From CAYNNP01 sp964398215 (GTDB lineage Bacteria; Planctomycetota; Planctomycetia; Pirellulales; Pirellulaceae), in NCBI GenBank assembly GCA_964398215.1, contig CAYNNP010000012.1:1-55956 (forward strand): a DNA stretch of 55,956 bases, given 5' to 3'. Shown here piece after piece: positions 41,546-49,743 of this stretch. How positions within the stretch are numbered: the stretch's first letter is position 1; every line of letters begins with the position of its first letter. Both the position numbers and the translations under genes were made by a program. The notes below the pieces were generated by a model. It did not search any database. It had not been told where the DNA came from and saw only the letters and a program-made list of their open reading frames with translations.

Positions 41546-43429
41546 ATGCTGTCGCGATGCTTTGCCGTAGTTTTCTTTGCCATGCTGGCTTCACTTGGCC
41601 GAACCGCCGAACGCCCCAATGTCGTATGGATCGTTTCTGAAGACAATTCGGTTCACTATTTAAATCACTTTTTCCCAGGTGGCGCAAAGGCTCCCAACAT
41701 CGAAGCGTTGGCGAATCATGGGTTAACATTCGACCACGCATTCTCCAATGCCCCTGTCTGTTCAGTAGCCCGGACGACTCTTGCCACAGCGTGCTATGGG
41801 CCTCGAATCGGCACTCAGTTTCATCGTCGTTACCAGATGGCGCCGATGCCGGAAGGATTGAAGATGTTTCCAGCCTACCTCCGCGACGCTGGGTATTACA
41901 CAACCAACAATAGCAAGAGAGATTACAACGCGGTCGAGGGTGATGGCGTCTGGGACCAATCATCCAACAAAGCGTCATGGCAAAATCGCAACGACGAATC
42001 ACAACCGTTCTTCCACATGCAGTCGCACGGCGATTCACACGAAGGCAGTCTGCATTTTGCTCAAAGCGTCTTTGAAAATCAAAAAAACACGACTGAATTG
42101 GATTCAGTTCAACTGTCAGGCCGGTTTCCATCGACAACTCTCTTTCGGTTCACGCACGCACGGTACCACGATCGAATGAAAGCCATCGATCGCGTCGTCG
42201 GGCGAACGATCGCGAAATTGGAAGCAGATGGACTGCTAGAAGACACCTTTGTTTTCTATTTCGGCGACCATGGTGGAGTATTGCCTGGAAGCAAAGGTTA
42301 CGCCAACGAGGCTGGGCTACACGTGCCGCTGGTTGTTCGAGTGCCCAAGAATTTCGCGCATCTGGTTGATGGGAAAATGGGTTCGCGTGTTAAAGGTTTC
42401 GTCAACTTCATCGATTTTGGCCCTACCGTGTTGAACTTGGCTGGCGTCGACTCGCCCAAGCAAATTGACGGCGTCCCTTTTTTGGGCGACAAGACTTCGA
42501 TTGACGAAGTGAACACTCGTGATGAGACGTTTGGATACGCTGATCGATTTGATGAAAAGTACGATCTGGTCAGAACGCTGCGTAAAGGAAAATACATGTA
42601 CATCCGCAGTTTTCAGCCCTACCTTCCTGATGGGTTGAACAACAACTATCGCTACAGGATGCTGGCGTATGTTCAATGGCGAGACCTTTCAAATGCAAAC
42701 AAATTGGGAGAAACCGCAAACAGATTTTTCATGGCGAAACCAACCGAACAACTTTACGATTGCGAATCTGATCCCCATCAGTTGAACAACTTGGCTGGCA
42801 ATCCCGCCCACGAAAAAACGCTGTCCAATCTGCGTGGTATCCTCCGCAACAAAATGTTGTCTTTGCCTGACTTGAGCCTGTATCCAGAGAGTCATTTGAT
42901 TAAAAATGCAATGGACAATCCGGTTGCGTTTGGGCAACGCAATCGTCAGCAAATCAAGGAATTGATGAGCATCGCCGACTTGGCCTTGAAACCATTCAAC
43001 GAAGTTTCAGAAGAGCTAAAAATGGCACTTAAGTCGAACAGTGAGATGGTTCGCTTTTGGGCGGCAACCGTTTGTGCTTCATTTGGTGACGAAGCAAGTT
43101 CGCTAGTGGAAGCGGCGAAGCCACTGTTGAAGGATGAATCGAATGTCGTTCGAATGCGAGCCTGCGATTTCTTAGGCCGTGTTGGTGTCATCAATCCGCA
43201 AACCATTTTGACTGATGTCGTCAACTCGACGAAAGATCCAGTTGAAGCGACCGAAGCGTTGAATTCCGTTGTTTGGTTCCGAGATTTTTTCCAAAATCGT
43301 TTCCCGGTTCAGCGAAGTGATTTCAATCCGATCGCCAAGGGTGCTGACATTAGTCCTCGGCTGAATTACATCAAAGGACAGCCTTATCCACCCAAGAAGA
43401 AAAAGCCTAATAAGAAACCCAAGAATTAG
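41546..43429 (+). CDS. Exported sulfatase with CSVAR motif and HEAT-like tail
   Basis: A 627-residue sulfatase-family protein with signal peptide (to about residue 20), metal-binding start SEDNS (31-35), active-site motif APVCSVART (Cys72, Arg76) and late FYFGDHGGVLPGSKGY. The canonical formylglycine motif is C-x-P/A-x-R; here the third position is Val. Residues about 480-570 are helical, with HEAT-like character (SNSEMVRFWAATVCASFGDEASSLVEAAKPLLKDESNVVRMRACDFLGRVG). The lysine-rich end (PKKKKPNKKPKN) is unusual. If active it would remove sulfate from polysaccharides in the periplasm. Starts 81 bp after the kinase gene on the same strand. Confidence 0.85.
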   Translation: MLSRCFAVVFFAMLASLGRTAERPNVVWIVSEDNSVHYLNHFFPGGAKAPNIEALANHGLTFDHAFSNAPVCSVARTTLATACYGPRIGTQFHRRYQMAPMPEGLKMFPAYLRDAGYYTTNNSKRDYNAVEGDGVWDQSSNKASWQNRNDESQPFFHMQSHGDSHEGSLHFAQSVFENQKNTTELDSVQLSGRFPSTTLFRFTHARYHDRMKAIDRVVGRTIAKLEADGLLEDTFVFYFGDHGGVLPGSKGYANEAGLHVPLVVRVPKNFAHLVDGKMGSRVKGFVNFIDFGPTVLNLAGVDSPKQIDGVPFLGDKTSIDEVNTRDETFGYADRFDEKYDLVRTLRKGKYMYIRSFQPYLPDGLNNNYRYRMLAYVQWRDLSNANKLGETANRFFMAKPTEQLYDCESDPHQLNNLAGNPAHEKTLSNLRGILRNKMLSLPDLSLYPESHLIKNAMDNPVAFGQRNRQQIKELMSIADLALKPFNEVSEELKMALKSNSEMVRFWAATVCASFGDEASSLVEAAKPLLKDESNVVRMRACDFLGRVGVINPQTILTDVVNSTKDPVEATEALNSVVWFRDFFQNRFPVQRSDFNPIAKGADISPRLNYIKGQPYPPKKKKPNKKPKN

Positions 43430-43493
43430 GGCCCTTGCAGAGAGGCACCCACTAAGATGACGATTGGTGGCCAGACAAAACAGTGGGAGCAAT

Positions 43494-44522
43494 ATGCCGG
43501 ACAAACGAAATTCGCGGCGAAGGTATTCGTACTACAATCCAATCGTTGGCCATCAATCGCATCCGTTCTTGACGGACAATGGACTGCGGCTTCAGCAGCA
43601 AGGTGCGCGTACAGAAAGTGCGTTGCCCTACTCGGTATCAGCCGAATCTTTCGTGCCACCACCGCAACTGTTGACCGCGGCGGAAAGGCATGCTTTGCCG
43701 CTGCAGAATGTTCTGCCCTCACGAAAATTTCCCGATGTTCGTGTTTTGGACCGAACACCACTCACCAGTTTTTGCAGCTCGCGTTTGGTCCCCAGTGGAA
43801 GCAACCCACAGCTTCAGGCGATCGGCAAGTTGCAAATTAGCCTTTCGCATCTTCCTCAAGGCGAGAGTGCATCGGGTTCGGCATGGATCACAGGTCCCAG
43901 CACCATCGCGACCAGTGCCCACAATCTGTTTGATGTCAGCAAACGCCAATGGTCGCAATCGGTCGAGTTCTTACCCGGTCACAACCATTACGGAAAACAA
44001 CGCTATCCAAGTTGCCATATCACTGCGTGCTCGATTCCTAAAAACTACTTCAACAACCCGTCGACGAACAACGACATTGCGATCTGCCATGTTGATCGAA
44101 ACATTGGCGACATCGTTGGTCAGCAGATCACGATGAGAACGATTTATGACAACAACGTTTTTCAGGAAAACCCCGTTGTTGTAGTCGGTTACCCTGCAGG
44201 CAGTGGCTTCGATTTTGGAAAACAGCTTTGGGTTTCAAAAGGCGAATACTTATTTGGCCGGCGCAATGGGCCAAACGACGATTTTGCTCCTGCGCTAGCT
44301 TCTGATTTTGGCGGCGGCTGCAGCGGGTGCCCTTGGTTATTAAGAGAACCAAATGGGCGGTATGTTGCGGTCGGCGCATCATCAGGACACGCTCGGCTTT
44401 ATCAAGTCATGGGCGAACCGAATCTGATGTCATTGATGTCACCGTTCTTTGGACCCAAAATGTTCTCGGCCCTACAGAGCGACGCAGTCTTTCACCAATT
44501 CGATCAAAGCACCCATGGCTAA
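43494..44522 (+). CDS. Trypsin-like serine protease with atypical GCSGCP site
   Basis: A 342-residue protein from ATG 43494 (GGGAG 5 bp upstream). The trypsin fold triad is visible: His in TIATSAHNLFD, Asp in NNDIAICHVD and Ser in GGGCSGCPWLL. The normal GxSGGP reads GCSGCP, so the residues flanking the nucleophile Ser-Gly are both Cys, which could form a disulfide or alter the oxyanion hole. No signal peptide or membrane helix is visible in the chosen start, odd for this protease class; an arginine-rich basic start (DKRNSRRRYSYY) is present. It lies between two sulfatase genes and ends just before an assembly gap. Proteolytic activity is inferred. Confidence 0.75.
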   Translation: MPDKRNSRRRYSYYNPIVGHQSHPFLTDNGLRLQQQGARTESALPYSVSAESFVPPPQLLTAAERHALPLQNVLPSRKFPDVRVLDRTPLTSFCSSRLVPSGSNPQLQAIGKLQISLSHLPQGESASGSAWITGPSTIATSAHNLFDVSKRQWSQSVEFLPGHNHYGKQRYPSCHITACSIPKNYFNNPSTNNDIAICHVDRNIGDIVGQQITMRTIYDNNVFQENPVVVVGYPAGSGFDFGKQLWVSKGEYLFGRRNGPNDDFAPALASDFGGGCSGCPWLLREPNGRYVAVGASSGHARLYQVMGEPNLMSLMSPFFGPKMFSALQSDAVFHQFDQSTHG

Positions 44523-44571
44523 GGAGATCGGTATCTAGCTAGGTAGCGAACGACATCAAGACTTTCGGCCA

Positions 44572-44590
44572 GCGCAAATCACTGTTTCAG
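44572..44590. repeat. Dispersed short motif, copy 2, next to gap
   Basis: AGCGCAAATCACTGTTTCAG-like 19-mer in the intergenic region after the protease gene, 3 bp before the N-run. It matches the motifs at 4572 and 46973 at 13 or more positions each. Together with its position by the gap it suggests the edge of a repeat. Confidence 0.35.
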
Positions 44591-44593
44591 CCG

Positions 44594-44693
44594 NNNNNNN
44601 NNNNNNNNNNNNNNNNNNNNNNNNNNNNNNNNNNNNNNNNNNNNNNNNNNNNNNNNNNNNNNNNNNNNNNNNNNNNNNNNNNNNNNNNNNNNN
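44594..44693. other. Assembly gap of 100 N
   Basis: Exactly 100 N between the protease gene and the end of the arylsulfatase gene. True length unknown, so a small gene or repeat may be missing. Confidence 0.98.
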
Positions 44694-44695
44694 AC

Positions 44696-46879
44696 CTAAC
44701 GCTTTGTGTTTCCAATATCGATGGCAACTTTCTTTATCGTTCCCGACATCGGAAACGGAGCCTTGTAGATTCCTACGTTTCCATTAGCATCACTGCCAAC
44801 TTGTAGTCCATCGTCTGGATGCGAGACCACCATTTGCTTTGCGTTTCCAACCAATGCAAGCTTGCCGTCGACCTTGACTTGGATCTTACCTTTTCGTTCG
44901 AAACGAGCATTGATTTGGTGCTTGCCACGAACGGGATCCGCTGTTGCAAACACCTGACGATCACTGTTGCTAGTGAAAGCGATTTTCAGCAAACCTTCTT
45001 GAATGTAGATCGCCCAACCGTGGGCGGTTCCTCCCTGAGCAACAATGACGCCGTCACCTGTGATGTCAACGTCGGCCGTCACATGAAAGGTTTTCTTGAC
45101 GACAACTGGCGCTTGCTCCGCTGAAAGATTGTCACCCTGCTTGAGGACAAAGTTCTTTTTATTGCTACGCACCTTCTTTTTCTGGCCCGGATTCACAGGT
45201 AGTACGTTGGCACGTTCTGCGTAAGCTTGCCATTGATCTGAAAGTTCCTTGACCTTCTCGGGCATTTGTTTGGCAAGATCTTTTTGCTCGCTACGATCTT
45301 TTGAAATGTCATACAACTCCCAAGCTCCTTTTCCTCCTTTGGCGACTAACTTCAAATCGCCAACACGGATCGCGCGGTTGCCTTCATGTTCCCAGTAAAT
45401 TGCCTCGCGTTGTAATTTCTGGCCTGTAAACAACGGCACCAAGCTCTTTCCTTCCATCGGCTTGATTTTCTGATTTCCGTGATACATATCCGGATAGGAC
45501 GCATCACCAACGTCGACCGCGGTGGCCATCAGGTCAATCAGGTGGCCTGGAGTCGTTTCGATTTCACCGCGCCGCTTGATTTTGTCTGGCCAATGAACGA
45601 TCAACGGCGTGCTGATTCCACCTTCGTGAACCCAGTGTTTGTATTCGCGAAAAGGCGTGTTGGAAACTGTCGCCCAGCCACGGCCATAGCCAATTGCAGT
45701 ATCCGCAGGCCCCGCCATGGACCCTTTGCCAGTACGCATTTTAAAACCATCGCGAGATTGCTTGGGAGTCATGTCAGGTTGCAAATATTTCGCTGGCAGC
45801 ACCGCCATGGTTGGTTTCTCGGATCGAGGTCCGCCGACACCACCGCGCCCGTAATCCTCTGCGCATCCGCCATTGTCTTGGAAAAAACAAATCAGTGTGT
45901 TTTCCAGTTGGCCTGTATTTTTGAGTGATTCGATAATTCGTCCGATGCCTTGGTCCATCGAATCAATCATGGCTGCATAGACTTCCATGTTCCGCTTGTC
46001 CCAGTCCCAGTGATCTTTTTCTTGCCAATTCTCTGGGATCGCCCAATTGTCCGTGTTGTTTTTTTCAATCACCCCCTCGTCCAACATCTTTTTGTAGCGC
46101 GCGTCTCGGATAGCTTGATATCCATCGTCGTACTTGCCTTGGTATTTTTGAATGTCCTTTTCCAGTGCGTGCATTGGCCAGTGAGCCGCTGTAAAAGCAA
46201 CGTACATAAAAAACGGTTTGTCATCAGATTGGTAGTGGTGCTCCTGGACGAACTTGACCGCGTGATCTGCAATTGCATCGGTGTAATAGTACTCGCCGTT
46301 GGCTTGATCTTTTGCTTGGTATTGCGCATCGTCGTACGGAGAGATGTAGGTGTTTCCACGGGTTAGCGTGTTGGGGTCAAAGAAACTGCCCGCGCCGTGA
46401 ATGGTTCCGTAGAAGCGATCGAAACCTCGCTGCAAAGGCCAATTGTGTTTATCAGTTTCGGTCTTGGGACTGATCGTTTTAGTCACATGCCACTTGCCAG
46501 AAATGTACGACAAGTATCCTGCCGACTTAAGTGCTTCAGCGATTGTCACACAATTGCGATTCAGATCACCACGGTATCCGTCGTACCCGCGGTCGCTCAT
46601 CATGTGACCAACGCCAGCTTGGTGTGGATACAGTCCCGTCAGCAAGCAAGCTCGAGTTGGGCAACAGCGCGCCGTATTGTAGAACTGTGTGAATCGGAGC
46701 CCGCCAGTTGCCAGCGAATCCAAATTAGGCGTTTCGATCTCGCTGCCGTAGCAACCAATATCCGAATAGCCCATATCATCAGCCATCATGTAGATGATGT
46801 TGGGTTTGTCGGCAGCGTTGCATAGTGTTGTGGCAAAAATCGCGAGCACACTCGCCAATCGCAGCACCAATTTTCTCAT
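44696..46879 (-). CDS. Arylsulfatase with C-terminal beta-sandwich
   Basis: A 727-residue sulfatase with signal peptide (VLRLASVLAIFATTLCNAA), metal-binding ADDMGYSD (33-40), canonical formylglycine motif CCPTRACLLTG (Cys72 converted, Pro74, Arg76), QDNGGCAEDYGRGG and later EHEGNRAIRVGDLKLVAKGG typical of arylsulfatase A/AslA-type proteins. Residues about 580-727 form a beta-rich extra domain (FHVTADVDITGDGVIVAQGGTAHGWAIYI) resembling a lectin-like sandwich, as in many planctomycete sulfatases. Activation needs a formylglycine-generating enzyme or anSME elsewhere. Exported to the periplasm or surface. Its stop is 3 bases from the N-gap. Confidence 0.9.
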   Translation of the reverse strand: MRKLVLRLASVLAIFATTLCNAADKPNIIYMMADDMGYSDIGCYGSEIETPNLDSLATGGLRFTQFYNTARCCPTRACLLTGLYPHQAGVGHMMSDRGYDGYRGDLNRNCVTIAEALKSAGYLSYISGKWHVTKTISPKTETDKHNWPLQRGFDRFYGTIHGAGSFFDPNTLTRGNTYISPYDDAQYQAKDQANGEYYYTDAIADHAVKFVQEHHYQSDDKPFFMYVAFTAAHWPMHALEKDIQKYQGKYDDGYQAIRDARYKKMLDEGVIEKNNTDNWAIPENWQEKDHWDWDKRNMEVYAAMIDSMDQGIGRIIESLKNTGQLENTLICFFQDNGGCAEDYGRGGVGGPRSEKPTMAVLPAKYLQPDMTPKQSRDGFKMRTGKGSMAGPADTAIGYGRGWATVSNTPFREYKHWVHEGGISTPLIVHWPDKIKRRGEIETTPGHLIDLMATAVDVGDASYPDMYHGNQKIKPMEGKSLVPLFTGQKLQREAIYWEHEGNRAIRVGDLKLVAKGGKGAWELYDISKDRSEQKDLAKQMPEKVKELSDQWQAYAERANVLPVNPGQKKKVRSNKKNFVLKQGDNLSAEQAPVVVKKTFHVTADVDITGDGVIVAQGGTAHGWAIYIQEGLLKIAFTSNSDRQVFATADPVRGKHQINARFERKGKIQVKVDGKLALVGNAKQMVVSHPDDGLQVGSDANGNVGIYKAPFPMSGTIKKVAIDIGNTKR

Positions 46880-46972
46880 TGGATTCCTTCACGTCGTTGA
46901 TTTCGGGAGACGGCAAAGGTTGGAGTTTAGCAGAACGCTGGATCCGTGCTCTGCGACCAAAGCTCTCGCATG

Positions 46973-46991
46973 GGGCAAATCATCGTTTCAA
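46973..46991. repeat. Dispersed short motif, copy 3
   Basis: GGGCAAATCATCGTTTCAA in the intergenic stretch 46880-47151, about 95 bp upstream of the arylsulfatase start. See copies at 4572 and 44572. Role unknown. Confidence 0.35.
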
Positions 46992-47151
46992 GCAGCGACA
47001 GTCATGGAGGTTTTTTGAATCCCGTAGTAGAAGCCAGCTTGGGCACTTAGGTTACGCGACCGCGGGATGAGATTTTTCTTGTAACGGATTGGCTGAATAT
47101 TCGCTAAGGGGATTGAGCAATCAACGATCCCACGCGCCTAGCGAAAAACCA

Positions 47152-47322
47152 ATGTCTAGAAAAATGAACAAAAAACCAGCCGAAAGTCAGCTAGTTGCCT
47201 ATGTCGTCGTCTGGGTTGCACTGATCTCTGGTTTCCTGGTGACTTCTGCATTCGGGAATCCGCCGCAGCAGGTCACAAGTGAATATTCAATCGCAGAACC
47301 GTTCCAATCGAGCTCGAAATAG
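47152..47322 (+). CDS. Possible small single-pass membrane protein
   Basis: A short reading frame of 56 residues from ATG 47152 (MSRKMNKKP...), with a second ATG at 47164 and an open frame back to 47089. It has one clear hydrophobic helix (QLVAYVVVWVALISGFLVTSAF) flanked by a positively charged start, as expected for a membrane protein with positive-inside rule. No family recognised and no clear ribosome-binding site. It may be a chance frame. Confidence 0.35.
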   Translation: MSRKMNKKPAESQLVAYVVVWVALISGFLVTSAFGNPPQQVTSEYSIAEPFQSSSK

Positions 47323-47427
47323 CAGAGAGAACATGGTTGCTCTACTGCCGATCGCAACGAGTTTGTCGGTAACACTTCAGTCGCTGTGGCCACCTTGTCT
47401 AAACCCTCTCAACGGAGCGTCCACTTT

Positions 47428-49365
47428 CTAATTTTTCGGGGTCGCTGGTTTTTGGCGAATTCGATTTGTCTTCAGTGGATAGACCGCATAGGTTTCACCC
47501 AATTTGTCCAGGAGAGGTTGATCCAAATATGCGATCGTGACATAGCACCAATCATAGGCCATATCGAAACAATACAGCCGCCTGGGACTCTTGGAGTGTC
47601 TGTCCAAAATGGAATTCAGTACGTCGACAATCGCCACCGGATCGTACCACGAGTGTGATTCAAAAAGATCGACTTCGAATACTCCGTTCTTCGCGGCGAA
47701 TCGCAGATGAGGATTTTCAAAGCCAACCGATTCAAAGGGCATGTCGTCCACGATCAGCCGACTTATTTCGCGCGCAAGATTACCCACCTCATCGAATCCA
47801 TGTTCGTCAACGACAATCTCTTTAGCGATGCCTGTGGCCGCCATCAGTCTACAGGCATTCGTTCGACTGACGTCACGCTCGTTGTCTGGGAGATCCAGAT
47901 CGTCGAAAACTTGCTGCACGCTGGCCGGTGTTTTTGCGGTACTCGGAAACTTTGCCGCGTACTGGTTCACGAACTTCAGAAAGTCGTCATTGGTGATCCG
48001 ATTGGCCAGCCAGTGAGTTCTTGTTGCGTAGGGTTCTTTGCGGTCGTACTGAGGATATTTCAAGCCATCCAAAAGCTTGTTGCGATCGATGTCCACACCC
48101 AGCGTTTCCAATGCATCAATCAGATCTAGTCCGGTGAAAAACTCCACCTCTGGTGTAAGCCGTTTTCGAATCGCCGCAGCGGTCGCAGGGTCTTTGCTAC
48201 CCGCTTGATGCTTCACCAGCAAGTCCAGTGCGTTTTGCTCGCGCAGAAACGGGATTGCCGCATCTCCTTCTTCCTCCAAGTAGAAAGCGTAGAATTTTTT
48301 ATCACGCAGCATCGACAAGTATTCCTGTCGAGGCAGGAGACGCCCCAATGCTCTCATGGCGAATTGGCAATGTTTCTTTTCTACGTGGCTTTTGAAATAG
48401 GCAAGATATTCTTCGCCGCCATGAGCGCAGATGATGTGGTGGTAGGGATCCACGTGATAGCCGCCGCGTTTGCCGGCCGGTGTATTGATCAATTGCTTCG
48501 CCAAATCAAAAGCTTCCGATCGCCATCGTGTGTTTTCTGATTTCATGTAGAGCGCCAGTAGTTCGGGTGCGTCGTGATCGCTCAAAATTTCCGGGGAACT
48601 GAAGTGCTGTTTGACTTGCTGGAATACTTCTTCACTTGGAGCGTTTTCGGCAAGCCATTTCAGACCGGATCTACGATGGTAGATCGATTTATCGCTCTTT
48701 GCTTCCAGGCGGTAATAATGCAACGCCGCTTTTTTATCGCCTGCCTTTTCAAGCACCCCAGCCAATAGATGGTCGGGAGCCTTGTAAAAAGCATCTCGCG
48801 CGGCCGCTATGATCTCCGGTGATTCAATGACCCAGTCGTTCCGGCACGCCCACGCCAGCCGTCGCACCAGCGCTGTCCCTTGTGGATCCTTGGTGATCTG
48901 CGGCAAGCGCTTGACTGCCAGATCAAATGCCCTCCGATCATCCAACACGGCCAGCACATGAGCAGCCCCAATCAAGGTGTTGTGATCTACGTTCTTGGCA
49001 AGCCATTGAGGCGATTGTTGAAGAACTTGCTGGCGATTGGCAGTAATGACTGAGCGTACTTGATCCGTTATGTAATCGATTTCGCCTGGATCGTTGAGCA
49101 GTTTTTCCAGGACGTCCGCATCGTTTGGATAGTACTGGCGTATCTTCCGGTCGTACGCTTCTTCGGCAGCAAGCGTTGCCTCCCACACAGATCGCTTGCG
49201 CCAGACCAGAACCTTTTCTGGAACATCAACATCCAAGATCTGCGTCGTCGAATAAGTGACCGGAAAACTACCGGGGATACTTAGGCGGTACTCTCTGGCT
49301 GCCCATCCAATGACAATCCCGGCCACAGTGCAAACGATGATCAGTTTTCGAAGGCTGAATTGCAT
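47428..49365 (-). CDS. Membrane-anchored HEAT-like repeat protein, unknown
   Basis: A 645-residue protein beginning MQFSLRKLIIVCTVAGIVIGWAAREYRL, the 'M-F-S-L-R' plus single helix start often seen in planctomycete membrane proteins. The rest is alpha-helical and solvent-exposed, with HEAT/TPR-like helix pairs over about 60-500 (RAFDLAVKRLPQIT..., AARDAFYKAPDHLLAGVLEKAGDKKAALHYYRLEAKS). The C-terminal ~120 residues (EIVVDEHGFDEVGNL... AVYPLKTN) have a different mixed alpha/beta character. I know no family. It is not clearly linked to its neighbours. Confidence 0.65.
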   Translation of the reverse strand: MQFSLRKLIIVCTVAGIVIGWAAREYRLSIPGSFPVTYSTTQILDVDVPEKVLVWRKRSVWEATLAAEEAYDRKIRQYYPNDADVLEKLLNDPGEIDYITDQVRSVITANRQQVLQQSPQWLAKNVDHNTLIGAAHVLAVLDDRRAFDLAVKRLPQITKDPQGTALVRRLAWACRNDWVIESPEIIAAARDAFYKAPDHLLAGVLEKAGDKKAALHYYRLEAKSDKSIYHRRSGLKWLAENAPSEEVFQQVKQHFSSPEILSDHDAPELLALYMKSENTRWRSEAFDLAKQLINTPAGKRGGYHVDPYHHIICAHGGEEYLAYFKSHVEKKHCQFAMRALGRLLPRQEYLSMLRDKKFYAFYLEEEGDAAIPFLREQNALDLLVKHQAGSKDPATAAAIRKRLTPEVEFFTGLDLIDALETLGVDIDRNKLLDGLKYPQYDRKEPYATRTHWLANRITNDDFLKFVNQYAAKFPSTAKTPASVQQVFDDLDLPDNERDVSRTNACRLMAATGIAKEIVVDEHGFDEVGNLAREISRLIVDDMPFESVGFENPHLRFAAKNGVFEVDLFESHSWYDPVAIVDVLNSILDRHSKSPRRLYCFDMAYDWCYVTIAYLDQPLLDKLGETYAVYPLKTNRIRQKPATPKN

Positions 49366-49743
49366 GAATGTGTTCTACAAGGCGGAAACGGTTTTCCAAT
49401 CTTAATCGATCGGCGTATGCCGAGGACACCCTGTTGGGGATCGGTTGCCACCCCCTGCGGTCAACTTGTGGACAGGCGATTGGCTGAACCAACGCAATTG
49501 CGATCGAAGACGGTAGATTGCGAAGGGGCAGTTTTCTTGACTTCGCTGCTGGTTAGTGCCCCGTGCTCGGTCACGGTATAGCCATTGTCGGCGCGGCGTT
49601 GGACAACATGGCGCAGTGCGTTAGATTGCATCCCACCCGCTCTTTCAAGCGGCGGATATTGCTGAGTTTTGCTTCGCTGGCAAGGCTCATGAGATCGCGG
49701 CAATGCCAACAACGATTAAGTACAGAAATAAAGCTACACGACC
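49366..49743. other. Intergenic region with no supported gene
   Basis: Divergent control region between the HEAT-like protein and the halogenase-like gene. There are open frames on both strands but none with good starts or recognisable products, so I leave them out. No strong hairpin or promoter was identified. Confidence 0.5.

Noticed and set aside
49461..49712. Minus-strand frame of 83 codons between the HEAT-like protein and the halogenase-like gene
   Set aside because: No recognisable domain and no convincing start; left as intergenic.
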